DNA of 64,000 nt from an uncultured Fluviicola sp. GTDB lineage: Bacteria; Bacteroidota; Bacteroidia; Flavobacteriales; Crocinitomicaceae. The translations under genes were made by a program, and so were the position numbers. This document shows, one piece after another, positions 46,302 through 55,133 of the stretch (the first letter of the stretch is position 1; every line of letters begins with the position of its first letter). The stretch is taken from positions 248,001-312,000 of the forward strand of contig NZ_CAMLDC010000001.1 of the NCBI RefSeq assembly GCF_946478805.1. The letters are read 5' to 3'. The notes under the pieces are model-generated. The model saw only the letters and a list, made by a program, of their open reading frames with translations, made no database searches and was not told the origin of the DNA.

Positions 46302-47209
46302 AAAAGGTTTCGGTAGTCATAGTTAATTACAACGTGAGGGAATTGATTCTGACTTGTCTGCGAACGTTATATCTGTATCATCCTGATAGTAATCTGGAAG
46401 TAGTTGTTGTCGACAATGATTCAAAGGACGGTTCCTGCGAAGCGATTAAAATGCAGTTTCCGGATGTGATCCTGCTTGAGAACAAGTTCAACGCAGGTTT
46501 CCCGAAGGGAAATAATCAAGGGTTCGAACTGGCTACCGGGGATTATATTTTCATGTTGAATCCGGATACGGAATTTATTGAGAATTCGATTGACAAAATG
46601 GTCAGTTACCTGGAAACGCATCCGAATGCATGGCTTTTGGCACCGAAGTTACTTAATTCTGACGGAGGTTGGCAGTTGAGCGCATGGAGATATCCAACAA
46701 TCACTTCTGTTTTTTGCGAATCTTTTTATTTGTCAGGTTTACTGAAAAAGAAAAATTACGCAGACAAAAATATGGATGAGATCTTTGAGGGTGAAACTTT
46801 TTCTGGTGCCGCATTGTTCTTCAGAAGAGAATTGTTTGACAGGATCGGAATGTTGGACGAAACCATGTTCTGGATCGAAGATGTGGAATTCTGTTGGAGG
46901 GCGAATCATCAGAATTATACCTGCCTGTATTTCCCGGAAACAAGAATCATACATCACATCGGGCAAAGCGCCAAGAAGAACTACAATATCTCTATTTCGA
47001 ATCAGGTTTACAACAAGGTGAAGTTCTTTAGAAAACACCACAGTAAGTTTTCAACGGCAATTATTGTACTGATCAGCCTGATGCATGTCATCTCGAAAAT
47101 AATTGTTTTGGGATTGCTGTCTCCGTTTAAAAGAGTCTATTATTTGAAATTCAAAGCATATTTATATACTTTTCCAAGAGTGTTTAATCCTCCAAAGGGA
47201 ATAACATAG
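46298..47209 (+). CDS. GT2 family glycosyltransferase (rhamnosyltransferase-like)
   Basis: The 303-residue protein has the GT-A core: 'KKVSVVIVNYNVRELILTCL', 'VVVDNDSKDGS', 'NAGFPKGNNQGFELATGDYIFMLNPDTE' with NPDTE as the DXD-equivalent, and 'GAALFFRRELFDRIGMLDETMFWIEDVEFCWR'. This is the WbbL-like subtype that often adds rhamnose. A C-terminal hydrophobic helix (about 250-275) anchors it. It overlaps the preceding gene by four bases. Confidence 0.88.
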   Translation: MKKVSVVIVNYNVRELILTCLRTLYLYHPDSNLEVVVVDNDSKDGSCEAIKMQFPDVILLENKFNAGFPKGNNQGFELATGDYIFMLNPDTEFIENSIDKMVSYLETHPNAWLLAPKLLNSDGGWQLSAWRYPTITSVFCESFYLSGLLKKKNYADKNMDEIFEGETFSGAALFFRRELFDRIGMLDETMFWIEDVEFCWRANHQNYTCLYFPETRIIHHIGQSAKKNYNISISNQVYNKVKFFRKHHSKFSTAIIVLISLMHVISKIIVLGLLSPFKRVYYLKFKAYLYTFPRVFNPPKGIT

Positions 47210-47261
47210 CGCTGACATTGCCAATAAATTTGGCTGGCGCACATAATCAAAATAATTAATT

Positions 47262-47327
47262 ACCTAAATTTGGACTGTAAATAAATACGACTTGTTACTG
47301 GCAGGTAACTGTTTCTAAAATTTAGGT
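47262..47327 (+). promoter_or_regulatory. Nested inverted-repeat leader of the GT4 gene
   Basis: ACCTAAATTT (47262-47271) is exactly complementary to AAATTTAGGT (47318-47327), nine bases before the ATG. Inside lies a second hairpin, GTTAC-TGGCAG-GTAAC (47294-47309). The folded leader would place the start codon next to a closed stem. Confidence 0.5.
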
Positions 47328-47335
47328 GAACAATT

Positions 47336-48409
47336 ATGAGGATTTGTTACTTTGCAGATGGAAGAAGCTTTCATACCATAAGATGGTGTGAACATTTCTA
47401 TTCTCTTGGACACGAAATCCACCTGATTACGTTCAGTGCCGTTGAAATTCCGAATGTCCACGTCCATGTGGTCAATTCCGGCGATGTGAAAGTCACCGGG
47501 GGGAATTGGAAATTAATCAAGAACTATCGAAAGGTAAAGGACCTTGTGAGAAGTATCAACCCGGATATATTTCACGCATTATACGCTACAAGCTATGGTG
47601 TTACAGGTGCTTTGAGCAAGCATAAAAACTATATCATCACGGCATTGGGTTCCGATCTTCTATTGAGTCCTCAAAGCTCGTTTTTGTATCGATTGGCAAT
47701 CAAATTTGCGTTTAGAAGAGCGAAATGGATCACTGTGATGTCTCAACAGATGAGTGATGTAGCTAAGGATCTTGGAACAGATATGTCGAAAGTTGCCATT
47801 GTACCTTTTGGAGTAAATCCGGATGTTTTCAATGCGAATCATCGAAAATTACCGGAAAATGAGTTTGTGGTAACAAGTACCCGAAACCTGGAGAAAGTTT
47901 ACAACATTCCCCATTTTTTGAAGGCCTTGGCCCTTGTGAAAGATAAGATCCCGAATCTGAAAGTGAACCTGATGGGATTTGGTAGTCTGGAAATGGATCT
48001 TAAAAAAATGACCGTCGATTTGGGAATTTCGGATTTCATTACTTTTTGGGGAAGGGTGGATCAGTCGCAAATTGCAGCCACATTAAACAATTCCCACGTT
48101 TTTGTGTCGGTATCCTTATCAGATGGTAACAATATCTCCTTGAATGAAGCAATGGCTTGCGATGCATTTTGCATTGCGACGAATATTCCAGCCAATCAAC
48201 AATGGATAGAAGACGGAAAAAATGGTTTTTTGGTTGAGATAAATGATGTGGAAGGCTTGGCAGATCTAATTTTTCGCGCATATTCCAATTACCAGGAACT
48301 TCATGACAAGGCGAGTCCGATTAACAAGAAAATCATTGAAGAAAAAGGCATTTGGGCCAATAATATGAAGGTTGTCGAAAAGAAGTACCAGGAAATGGTC
48401 AATCAGTAA
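47336..48409 (+). CDS. GT4 family glycosyltransferase
   Basis: The 357-residue GT-B enzyme has an N-terminal domain ('MRICYFADGRSFHTIRWCEHF'), the linker 'ITVMSQQMSDVAKDLG' and 'VPFGVNPDVF', and the C-terminal nucleotide-sugar domain with 'SLSDGNNISLNEAMACDAFCIATN' (the E-x7-E type motif). Donor and acceptor sugars are unknown. It begins after a 126-base gap with a structured leader and is followed one base later by the acetyltransferase ATG. Confidence 0.88.
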   Translation: MRICYFADGRSFHTIRWCEHFYSLGHEIHLITFSAVEIPNVHVHVVNSGDVKVTGGNWKLIKNYRKVKDLVRSINPDIFHALYATSYGVTGALSKHKNYIITALGSDLLLSPQSSFLYRLAIKFAFRRAKWITVMSQQMSDVAKDLGTDMSKVAIVPFGVNPDVFNANHRKLPENEFVVTSTRNLEKVYNIPHFLKALALVKDKIPNLKVNLMGFGSLEMDLKKMTVDLGISDFITFWGRVDQSQIAATLNNSHVFVSVSLSDGNNISLNEAMACDAFCIATNIPANQQWIEDGKNGFLVEINDVEGLADLIFRAYSNYQELHDKASPINKKIIEEKGIWANNMKVVEKKYQEMVNQ

Positions 48410-48410
48410 G

Positions 48411-48941
48411 ATGAAAAAAATGATAATTATTGGTGCCGGCGGATATGCAAAAGTGATTGCGGAAACAATTGATTTGTTAGATCAGATACAGGTGGCGGGT
48501 TTTATTGACGACCACATTGAGAAAGGGACTTTTGTTTATGAGCAGCTTCAAGTCATCGGTTCGGTGAATGACATCCAAGAACTTTCCAACCGATGCGATG
48601 CATTCGTTATCGGAATAGGAAACAATGACATTCGGAAACAAATTGCGGATCAATATTCGGGTAAAATTCACTTTGAAACCATTATTCATCCGCTTGCATA
48701 TGTCTCAAAGTCTGCAGTTCTTTCAGAAGGATCTGTAGTTCTGGCAGGATCTATAGTCAACTCAAATTCCAAAATAGGAAAACATTCCATCATTAATTCC
48801 AATGTGGTGGTGGATCACGATTGTCAGATCGGGGAATTTGTCCATTTGGTAATCGGAACCCTGGTAGGAAGCAATTCGATTGTTTCGGGATCAGTAAAAA
48901 CCCAGGTTGGACAAATAATCCCTGCATTCTCTACCATTTGA
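48411..48941 (+). CDS. NeuD/PglD-like sugar O- or N-acetyltransferase, short
   Basis: The 176-residue protein has the Rossmann-like N-terminal domain ('KKMIIIGAGGYAKVIAETID') and a left-handed beta-helix of hexapeptide repeats ('AVLSEGSVVLAGSIVNSNSKIGKHSIINSNVVVDHDCQIGEF'-type). The His in VDHDCQIGEFVHL is the usual catalytic His. The helix stops early: the family normally has about 205-215 residues. Its stop overlaps the next ATG (TGATG), so I read it as a genuine short form rather than a frameshift. Confidence 0.75.
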   Translation: MKKMIIIGAGGYAKVIAETIDLLDQIQVAGFIDDHIEKGTFVYEQLQVIGSVNDIQELSNRCDAFVIGIGNNDIRKQIADQYSGKIHFETIIHPLAYVSKSAVLSEGSVVLAGSIVNSNSKIGKHSIINSNVVVDHDCQIGEFVHLVIGTLVGSNSIVSGSVKTQVGQIIPAFSTI

Positions 48942-50191
48942 TGAAAGCAAAGATTCAAATAGAGCAAATCTATGAATACTTGCTTGCAGCAGCATTGATG
49001 TGTTTTTGCTTTGCTCCGAAATCAATCAGTCTTTTTGTTATTCTGTTGACAGTCTTTACAATTGTTCAGGTTGTCCGGAAGGAAATGAAATTTGTCTTTT
49101 CGCCGGTTTTGTTACTTTTCGTCTTGCTTTATTTAGCCTATGCAGTCGGGATTCTTTTCACGGATCATATGGAAGAAGCACTCGGCTACCTAGAAAAGAA
49201 ACTGGTTCTGGTTCTTTTTCCGCTCCTGTTTTCCTTCCGGTTTCAGCGTCGACTGGATTTGAGACCGATTACGCTTGGCTTGATACTGGGAACAATTGTG
49301 ATGACTGTATTGGCTGTCATGCATGCAACCCAGCTTTATTATTTGAGTGGAGATTTCAATAATAGTTTTGGAAGCTCTCACTATTCCTATATCCACCATC
49401 CGACTTATTTTGCAGCGATGGTTACGATCACCTTGTTACTGGTTCGCGAAGGTGTGCAGAATAAATGGAAAGGATTCAATTCATGGACACTTGGAGCGTA
49501 TTTCCTGTTTACCTGTTTGAATTTGCTGTTCTGTTTTTCATTCGCTTCCTTGATTTTCTTCTTTTTGGTTATAGCAGTAACACTAGCTGTCTACTTTTAC
49601 AAAAGGCTCCCAAGGTCTTTATTTCTCGCATTGATTGTTCTTCTGCCAATCCTTCCGATTGCTGCATATTATGGAAATGTTCATATTCAGATTGAAATCG
49701 ATAATGCTGCCACTGATTTGGGCGTGTATGTCCGAGATCCGAATACGATCTTTGAAAAAATAAGAAGCAATCCTTCCGGGAACCAAACGCGCTTATTGAT
49801 GTGGACCATTTCGACACAGGAGGTTTTAGCACATCCGATGGGTTCAGGAACCGCTAATTTTGACGATAAGCTCGGAAAAAGGTTAAGAGATAGGGGGCTG
49901 GATGATTACGCTGCCCTGAAATTCAATCCACACAATCAATTTCTCCAGGTTGCCGTTGAGATCGGGGTTTTTGGACTGGCAATTTTTGTTTCGATTTTCG
50001 GTTGTTATTTCAGAATGGCGAAAAAGTACCAATTTGGTTTGTTGTTCTGGCTTACATTGAACCTGGCCTTCAACAGTTTGTTTGAATCCATGTTCCAAAG
50101 ACAAAGCGGGATTGTTTTTTATGTTTTGCTTTTTTGCATTTTTACCATTTACTTGGAGAGTCGAAGATTTGATTTCAGGAATTCCAATTAA
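48941..50191 (+). CDS. O-antigen ligase/polymerase-like membrane protein (second of three)
   Basis: With the ATG at 48941 (TGATG overlap with the acetyltransferase) the protein has 416 residues and about 11 transmembrane segments. The periplasmic loop has 'GNQTRLLMWTISTQEVLAHPMGSGTANFDDKL' and a later 'KFNPHNQFLQVAVEIGVFG', the HN/NQF hallmark of the Wzy/WaaL superfamily. The longer frame from 48821 would not start with a membrane helix. Chain role uncertain. Confidence 0.8.
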   Translation: MKAKIQIEQIYEYLLAAALMCFCFAPKSISLFVILLTVFTIVQVVRKEMKFVFSPVLLLFVLLYLAYAVGILFTDHMEEALGYLEKKLVLVLFPLLFSFRFQRRLDLRPITLGLILGTIVMTVLAVMHATQLYYLSGDFNNSFGSSHYSYIHHPTYFAAMVTITLLLVREGVQNKWKGFNSWTLGAYFLFTCLNLLFCFSFASLIFFFLVIAVTLAVYFYKRLPRSLFLALIVLLPILPIAAYYGNVHIQIEIDNAATDLGVYVRDPNTIFEKIRSNPSGNQTRLLMWTISTQEVLAHPMGSGTANFDDKLGKRLRDRGLDDYAALKFNPHNQFLQVAVEIGVFGLAIFVSIFGCYFRMAKKYQFGLLFWLTLNLAFNSLFESMFQRQSGIVFYVLLFCIFTIYLESRRFDFRNSN

Positions 50192-50206
50192 TTACCACGG
50201 TAAATG

Positions 50207-50230
50207 GGGGATAAGCTTGCACTTATCCCC
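50207..50230 (+). terminator. Perfect hairpin after the second O-antigen ligase-like gene
   Basis: GGGGATAAG (50207-50215) pairs with CTTATCCCC (50222-50230) through nine pairs over CTTGCA. No T-run follows, so it may be a processing or rho-dependent site, and the call as terminator is tentative. Confidence 0.45.
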
Positions 50231-50474
50231 GAGAGCTGAATCCCCTGTGTTAATGATTGAATGGGATTTTTCAACAACAGAATTTTCGATCTGACATTTT
50301 ATACTTATAGGTAAAAAGTGTTTCGCGTGAGTAAATTTGAAAAATCTCAGAAATAAAATCAGAAGCACCAGTTCTGTCTCATGATAACGATCGGGATGCT
50401 GACCAAAATCTATCGGTTTTAAAGCTCTTTTTGATTTATCGCCAAAAAACTGTTCACAACTTACAATAAAATTG

Positions 50475-50504
50475 TTGTAGAATTGGTTTTACCTGTTATT
50501 TTTG
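50475..50504 (+). promoter_or_regulatory. Promoter of the zapB-like/zapA operon
   Basis: TTG at 50475-50477 and TATTTTTG at 50497-50504 are separated by 19 bases, a full match to the Bacteroidota promoter. The transcript would start near 50511, about 10 bases before the ATG. Confidence 0.8.
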
Positions 50505-50520
50505 TACAAATGCTTATTGG

Positions 50521-50832
50521 ATGACGTCTGAGTTGAAATCTTTAATTGAACAAATTGGCACTAAATCGCGTCAGTTACACCAATCCTTGGTGGCTGAGAG
50601 AGAACGTGTCCGTTCGATGACGGATGAAATGAATCGTCTTAATGCTGATATTTCTGATTATCAAAACCAGAAAAAAGCAATGGAGGAAGAACTCCGGAGC
50701 TTGAAATCGGAATTGAACCAAGCGCGTGAACAAGTTCAGGTACAACCTGTTTCAACCAATGGGGTTGAAATTGATGTACTTGTGAAAGAGATTGATTTCT
50801 GCATTCAACAATTAAAAATAGCGAATGAGTAA
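50521..50832 (+). CDS. ZapB-like coiled-coil protein
   Basis: The 103-residue protein is almost entirely coiled coil (residues 5-75: 'RQLHQSLVAERERVRSMTDEMNRLNADISDYQNQKKAMEEELRSL'-like heptads), then a short linker and a helix 'VLVKEIDFCIQQLKIA'. Bacteroidota commonly place such a protein directly before zapA, with which it overlaps by eight bases. A role in Z-ring organisation, similar to ZapB, is an inference from position and fold. Confidence 0.75.
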   Translation: MTSELKSLIEQIGTKSRQLHQSLVAERERVRSMTDEMNRLNADISDYQNQKKAMEEELRSLKSELNQAREQVQVQPVSTNGVEIDVLVKEIDFCIQQLKIANE

Positions 50833-51118
50833 GGTGTCTTTGAAAGTAGTGGTTGCTGGCCGCACGTATCCTTTAACTGTCCAAGAGTCGGAAGTTGAAA
50901 AGGTGCAACGCGCTGCCGATGATATTAATAAGGCAATCAAACAATTACAAGATAATTTTGCGGTTCGCGATATGCAAGACTTATTGGCGATGACCGCCTT
51001 ACAATTGTCTACTAGAGGAGGGAAGGCACCTGCAACAGGTACTACTCCCCAAGCTGATTTCTCTGAAGCAACTGCTGCATTGAAAGCACTTTCCGATGAT
51101 TTGGATGCATTGAATTAA
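50825..51118 (+). CDS. zapA: Cell division protein ZapA
   Basis: The 97-residue protein has the ZapA fold: 'SLKVVVAGRTYPLTVQESEVEKVQRAADDINKAIKQLQDNF' opening and a helical tail ('SEATAALKALSDDLDALN'). ZapA crosslinks FtsZ filaments at the division site. It overlaps the coiled-coil gene by eight bases and is separated from rny by a terminator-like hairpin. Confidence 0.92.
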   Translation: MSKVSLKVVVAGRTYPLTVQESEVEKVQRAADDINKAIKQLQDNFAVRDMQDLLAMTALQLSTRGGKAPATGTTPQADFSEATAALKALSDDLDALN

Positions 51119-51140
51119 TTGCTTTATAGCTGGTCTTTTT

Positions 51141-51188
51141 CTCACTTGTTTACGTAACGATTTCCGTAAGCAGTGGGATTTTTTTATT
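51141..51188 (+). terminator. Terminator between zapA and rny
   Basis: CTCACT (51141-51146) pairs with AGTGGG (51172-51177, one G-T), and TTACG (51150-51154) with CGTAA (51165-51169), with a small bulge, followed by seven T. rny starts 10 bases later. Confidence 0.7.
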
Positions 51189-51197
51189 TAAGAAACT

Positions 51198-52733
51198 ATG
51201 GTAAATGTAATTATTGGAGCATTGATTGGATTGATAGGAGGTGGTGTAGCTACCTTCATTATTCAACAGACAATGCTTAAGAAAAGAAAAGAACAAATCT
51301 TGAAGGAAGCGGACCTGGAAGGAGAAGCTATGAAAAAAGATAAAATCCTTCAGGCAAAGGAACGCTTCTTGAAATTGAAAGAAGAGCATGAGGAAAACGT
51401 GAAGGAACGCGAAAGACGCATGCAGTCGAATGAGGACAGGGTAAAAAGCAAGGAAAAATCATTGACCCAGAAAATCGAAGAGGTTTCCAGGAAAGAAAAA
51501 GATACGGAACGCTTGCAAACAGAGTTGGCAAGTAAAGTTGAAGCGAATGAGATCCGTCATCAGGAATTAGACAAAATGCACCAGAAACGTGTTGCTGAGC
51601 TAACAAAAATCACCGGAATGTCGATTGATGAGGCAAAGAACCTGTTAATGGAATCGTTAAAAGACGAAGCGAGAACTTCTGCAATGGTCCACATCAAGGA
51701 AATTACGGAAGAAGCGAAATTGAATGCAAACCGCGAAGCGAAACGGATTGTTATCCAAACAATTCAACGGGTTGCTTCCGAACAGGCTGTTGAAAATGCC
51801 GTTTCTGTATTCAATATTGATTCGGATGAAGTGAAAGGCCGGATCATTGGTCGTGAAGGTCGAAATATCCGCGCTTTGGAGGCTGCAACAGGAGTTGAAA
51901 TTATCGTGGATGACACTCCGGAGGCAATTATTTTATCGTGTTTCGATCCGGTAAGAAGAGAGATTGCCCGTTTGGCTTTGCATCAATTGGTTTCCGACGG
52001 TCGTATTCACCCGGCTCGAATTGAAGAGGTGGTTGCGAAAACAAAGAAGTCATTGGAAGAGGAAATTGCCGAGACAGGACGCAGAACATGTATCGATTTG
52101 GGAATTCATGGCTTGCATCCGGAATTGATCCGTATGGTTGGACGTATGAAATACCGTTCTTCTTACGGACAAAACTTATTGCAACATAGCCGCGAAGTAG
52201 CCAATTTGTGTGCGATCATGGCTGCTGAGCTGGGATTGAATGTGAAAGTTGCAAAACGTGCAGGATTATTACACGATATCGGTAAAGTTCCCGATGAAGA
52301 ACCGGAATTGCCACATGCTATCCTGGGGATGAAAATTGCAGAAAAATTTGGTGAAAAACCGGATGTATTGAATGCAATCGGAGCTCACCACGACGAGATT
52401 GAAATGACATCCCTGATTTCACCGATCGTACAGATTTGTGACTCGATTTCAGGCGCGCGCCCAGGGGCCCGTCGTGAAGTGGTTGAATCATATATCAAAC
52501 GAATCAAGGATTTGGAAAACCTGGCATTATCTTACGATGGTGTTAATTCCGCATATGCAATTCAAGCAGGTAGAGAACTACGTGTGTTGGTTGAAAGTGA
52601 AAAAGTGACAGACTTACGTGCTGATGAACTTTCGTTTGCAATTTCTCAAAAAATCCAAACGGAAATGACTTATCCGGGGCAGGTTAAAGTTACTGTGATC
52701 CGTGAAAAACGCTCTGTGAATTACGCGAAGTAA
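51198..52733 (+). CDS. rny: Ribonuclease Y
   Basis: The 511-residue endoribonuclease starts with a transmembrane helix ('[21 protein letters not shown]'), then a long coiled coil (residues 25-180). It next has a KH domain ('[31 protein letters not shown]') and an HD domain ('[16 protein letters not shown]...[10 protein letters not shown]'). It initiates mRNA decay at the membrane. The order zapA-rny is conserved in Bacteroidota. A polysaccharide gene follows one base after its stop. Confidence 0.97.
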   Translation: MVNVIIGALIGLIGGGVATFIIQQTMLKKRKEQILKEADLEGEAMKKDKILQAKERFLKLKEEHEENVKERERRMQSNEDRVKSKEKSLTQKIEEVSRKEKDTERLQTELASKVEANEIRHQELDKMHQKRVAELTKITGMSIDEAKNLLMESLKDEARTSAMVHIKEITEEAKLNANREAKRIVIQTIQRVASEQAVENAVSVFNIDSDEVKGRIIGREGRNIRALEAATGVEIIVDDTPEAIILSCFDPVRREIARLALHQLVSDGRIHPARIEEVVAKTKKSLEEEIAETGRRTCIDLGIHGLHPELIRMVGRMKYRSSYGQNLLQHSREVANLCAIMAAELGLNVKVAKRAGLLHDIGKVPDEEPELPHAILGMKIAEKFGEKPDVLNAIGAHHDEIEMTSLISPIVQICDSISGARPGARREVVESYIKRIKDLENLALSYDGVNSAYAIQAGRELRVLVESEKVTDLRADELSFAISQKIQTEMTYPGQVKVTVIREKRSVNYAK

Positions 52734-52734
52734 T

Positions 52735-53733
52735 ATGACGGAAGTTGATAAAATAACTGATCGATTAAAAAATAAAACCATTCTGGTGACTGGCGGTGCC
52801 GGTTTCATCGGTTCAAATTTGACAGAGGCACTATTGAAAATAGGAGCCTCTGTTATTGTTTTGGATAACCTGGAAACGGGTCTTCAATCAAATATCGACA
52901 GGCTTTCACACTACAAAAATTACCGTTTTGTGAAGGGAGACATCTGTAATCCGGATGATTATCGGGAGTTGTTGAAAGAAGTGGATGCCATTTCCAATCA
53001 GGCAGCTTTGGGTTCTGTTCCAAGATCTATTGAATTTCCATTGAATACGCATCGGGTGAATGCAACCGGTTTTCTGACAATCCTCCATGAAGCGAAACAA
53101 GCCAATGTGAAGCGATTTGTATTTGCCAGTTCTTCTTCTGTGTATGGGGATTCAACAGCATCGCCGAAACATGAAGGTCAAGAGGGAAAAGTACTTTCGC
53201 CCTATGCGGCAACGAAGCAATTGAATGAGGAATACGGACAGGTATATCATCAATTGCACGGGATGGAAACCATCGGATTGCGTTATTTCAATGTATTCGG
53301 ACCATTTCAGAATCCCAATGGAGTCTATGCAGCTGCTATCCCTAAATTCCTGGATAAGATGCTGGAAGGAGGAGAAATTGTCGTAAATGGCGATGGAGAA
53401 CAATCCCGTGATTTCACTTACGTGAAAAATGCAATACACGCGAATTTACTTTCATTGATTTCAGAAAATGACGAGGCATTCGGAAAAGTGTACAACGTAG
53501 CTTGCGGGAGAAGCCTGACTTTGAATGATGTCATCAACAGTTTGCAGGAAGGGTTAAAGGCCTTGGGAACGACTCCAAAAAACACCACTACTTACGGTCC
53601 TCCAAGAAAGGGGGACATCAAGGATTCCTTGGCATCAACCGCTAAAATGGAACAATATCTGGATTATAAACCCGTATATACCTTTGAAGAAGGAATCAAT
53701 GAATACCTTCGTCATGTATTGCAATGCAAATAA
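52735..53733 (+). CDS. UDP-sugar 4-epimerase (WbpP/TviC-like SDR)
   Basis: The 332-residue SDR enzyme has the NAD motif 'TGGAGFIGSNL', 'DNLETG', 'QAALGSVPRSIEFPLNTHRVNATG', the YxxxK in 'SPYAATK' and 'NVFGPFQNPNGVYAAAIP'. 'AALGSVPRSI' is characteristic of the WbpP/TviC group, which makes UDP-GalNAc or UDP-GalNAcA from the gluco forms for O-antigen. It overlaps the next flippase by ten bases. Confidence 0.85.
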   Translation: MTEVDKITDRLKNKTILVTGGAGFIGSNLTEALLKIGASVIVLDNLETGLQSNIDRLSHYKNYRFVKGDICNPDDYRELLKEVDAISNQAALGSVPRSIEFPLNTHRVNATGFLTILHEAKQANVKRFVFASSSSVYGDSTASPKHEGQEGKVLSPYAATKQLNEEYGQVYHQLHGMETIGLRYFNVFGPFQNPNGVYAAAIPKFLDKMLEGGEIVVNGDGEQSRDFTYVKNAIHANLLSLISENDEAFGKVYNVACGRSLTLNDVINSLQEGLKALGTTPKNTTTYGPPRKGDIKDSLASTAKMEQYLDYKPVYTFEEGINEYLRHVLQCK

Positions 53734-55028
53734 AAGCACTAAAATCTGACTTTGTAAGATCCGTACTTACTTTGATGACGGGTACTGCAATTGCCCAGTT
53801 AATTGCCTATCTCATCTATCCGATCCTTACACGGATCTATTCAACCGCAGATATTGGTGAGTTGGGGGTCTATACGCGTTTGGTGGCATTCATTACAGCT
53901 TTTGCCACGGCACGGTATGAACTCACCTTACCGATAGCTAAACAGGATAATCACGCATTTTCGCTATATCGTCTTTCATTCCGGATTTCGCTAATTTCCT
54001 TAAGCACCATCTTGTTGCTTGGATTTCTTTACTATCTGTTCAAACCGGTCGATTTATCCAATTATGTTTTTCTGATCATGGTTGTACTGAGTTCCTATAT
54101 CATGGTTTGGATCAATTTGGGGACTTCCTGGTCTGTTCGGAAAAAACTGTTTCATCAGATCTCGATTCAACGAGTAGTCAATGCATTATCCGTTAATGGA
54201 CTAAGATTATTTTTCGGGTTGGCACATTTGGGTTCCTTCGGATTGATCTTGGGGAGTTTATTGGGGTCCTTCGCTTCCATTTTTGTGTTTATCAGGACTT
54301 TTATCTCTGAAAAAAGGGTTTTTTATCCGACAAAGGATATCAAACGATTCCGGATTCTTGCAAGGGAGTATAAGTCCTTCCCCTTGATTAACCTGCCACA
54401 TACCTTATTAGATCTGGGTGTCGATTTGATTATTGCTGCACTGATTGTAATCTACTACGGAAAAGATGTGTTTGGATCCTATAGTCATGCCTATATGATG
54501 TTGAAATTACCCTTGGTATTTTTTGGTCAATCCATCGGGCAGGTATTTTTCAACAGGTGTTCGGAAATGATCAATAAACAACAGGATATTTACCCATTGG
54601 TCAGGAAAACAATCCGGACGCTGTTTTTGATTGCGCTTGTTCCGTTTACGATCCTGTTTTTCTATGGTGCTCCGATCTTTACGTTTGTCTTTGGGAATCA
54701 ATGGGCGGAATCAGGTAGAATTGCGGAAATATTGGCTCCGGCCTTGTTGTTGAACTTTTTGGTTTCCCCGATTTCCACACTTGCTCTGATCTTGTCGAAA
54801 CAAAAAGTCATGTTTGGAATCGGGCTATTGGTGGCTTTTATACAATGCTTTTGTTTCGGGGTATTGCCCATGCTGTTTTCAGCAATCAGTAAATTCGGAA
54901 TTTTACCTGCCGGCTTCCATTCGTTTGAAACTATTCTTCTGATCAATACAATCCTTTTCTGTATTATCTACGTTGTCGTAATAAAGATGTATTTGAATTT
55001 TGCCAAACAAAGAATGAGTATAAATTAG
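53724..55028 (+). CDS. Wzx-type polysaccharide flippase (second of three)
   Basis: The 434-residue protein has 12 hydrophobic segments and opens 'VRSVLTLMTGTAIAQLIAYLIYPILTRIYS', nearly the same block as the flippase at 43729, so the two are paralogs. Later 'PLINLPHTLLDLGVDLIIAALIV' fits Wzx. The ATG overlaps the epimerase by ten bases, so the two are co-translated. It is expected to move a lipid-linked oligosaccharide to the periplasm. Confidence 0.87.
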   Translation: MQIKALKSDFVRSVLTLMTGTAIAQLIAYLIYPILTRIYSTADIGELGVYTRLVAFITAFATARYELTLPIAKQDNHAFSLYRLSFRISLISLSTILLLGFLYYLFKPVDLSNYVFLIMVVLSSYIMVWINLGTSWSVRKKLFHQISIQRVVNALSVNGLRLFFGLAHLGSFGLILGSLLGSFASIFVFIRTFISEKRVFYPTKDIKRFRILAREYKSFPLINLPHTLLDLGVDLIIAALIVIYYGKDVFGSYSHAYMMLKLPLVFFGQSIGQVFFNRCSEMINKQQDIYPLVRKTIRTLFLIALVPFTILFFYGAPIFTFVFGNQWAESGRIAEILAPALLLNFLVSPISTLALILSKQKVMFGIGLLVAFIQCFCFGVLPMLFSAISKFGILPAGFHSFETILLINTILFCIIYVVVIKMYLNFAKQRMSIN

Positions 55029-55133
55029 AAACCGTCTATCATTGAATTGCAATGAAATGCGCCGGTTTTACTAATTTTGCTGAAATTCACCTATTAGTGA
55101 GTTTAATAATTGACCTCATTTTAAGTAATTTAA

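Larger units (their letters stand above)
50192..50520. other. 329-base gene-free interval before the zapA operon
   Basis: No gene longer than a 13-codon open frame is visible. It holds a perfect hairpin (50207-50230), an AATCCC/GGGATT pair around 50238-50267 and the promoter at 50475-50504. The rest is AT-rich and unassigned. Confidence 0.6.

Noticed and set aside
48821..48940. Frame upstream of the ligase-like gene that could be a frameshifted end of the NeuD-like protein.
   Set aside because: The alternative frame does not continue hexapeptide repeats, and TGATG overlap with a membrane-helix start explains the junction.
51119..51197. 6S RNA downstream of zapA, as in Gammaproteobacteria.
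   Set aside because: The interval is only 79 bases and is accounted for by a terminator hairpin.
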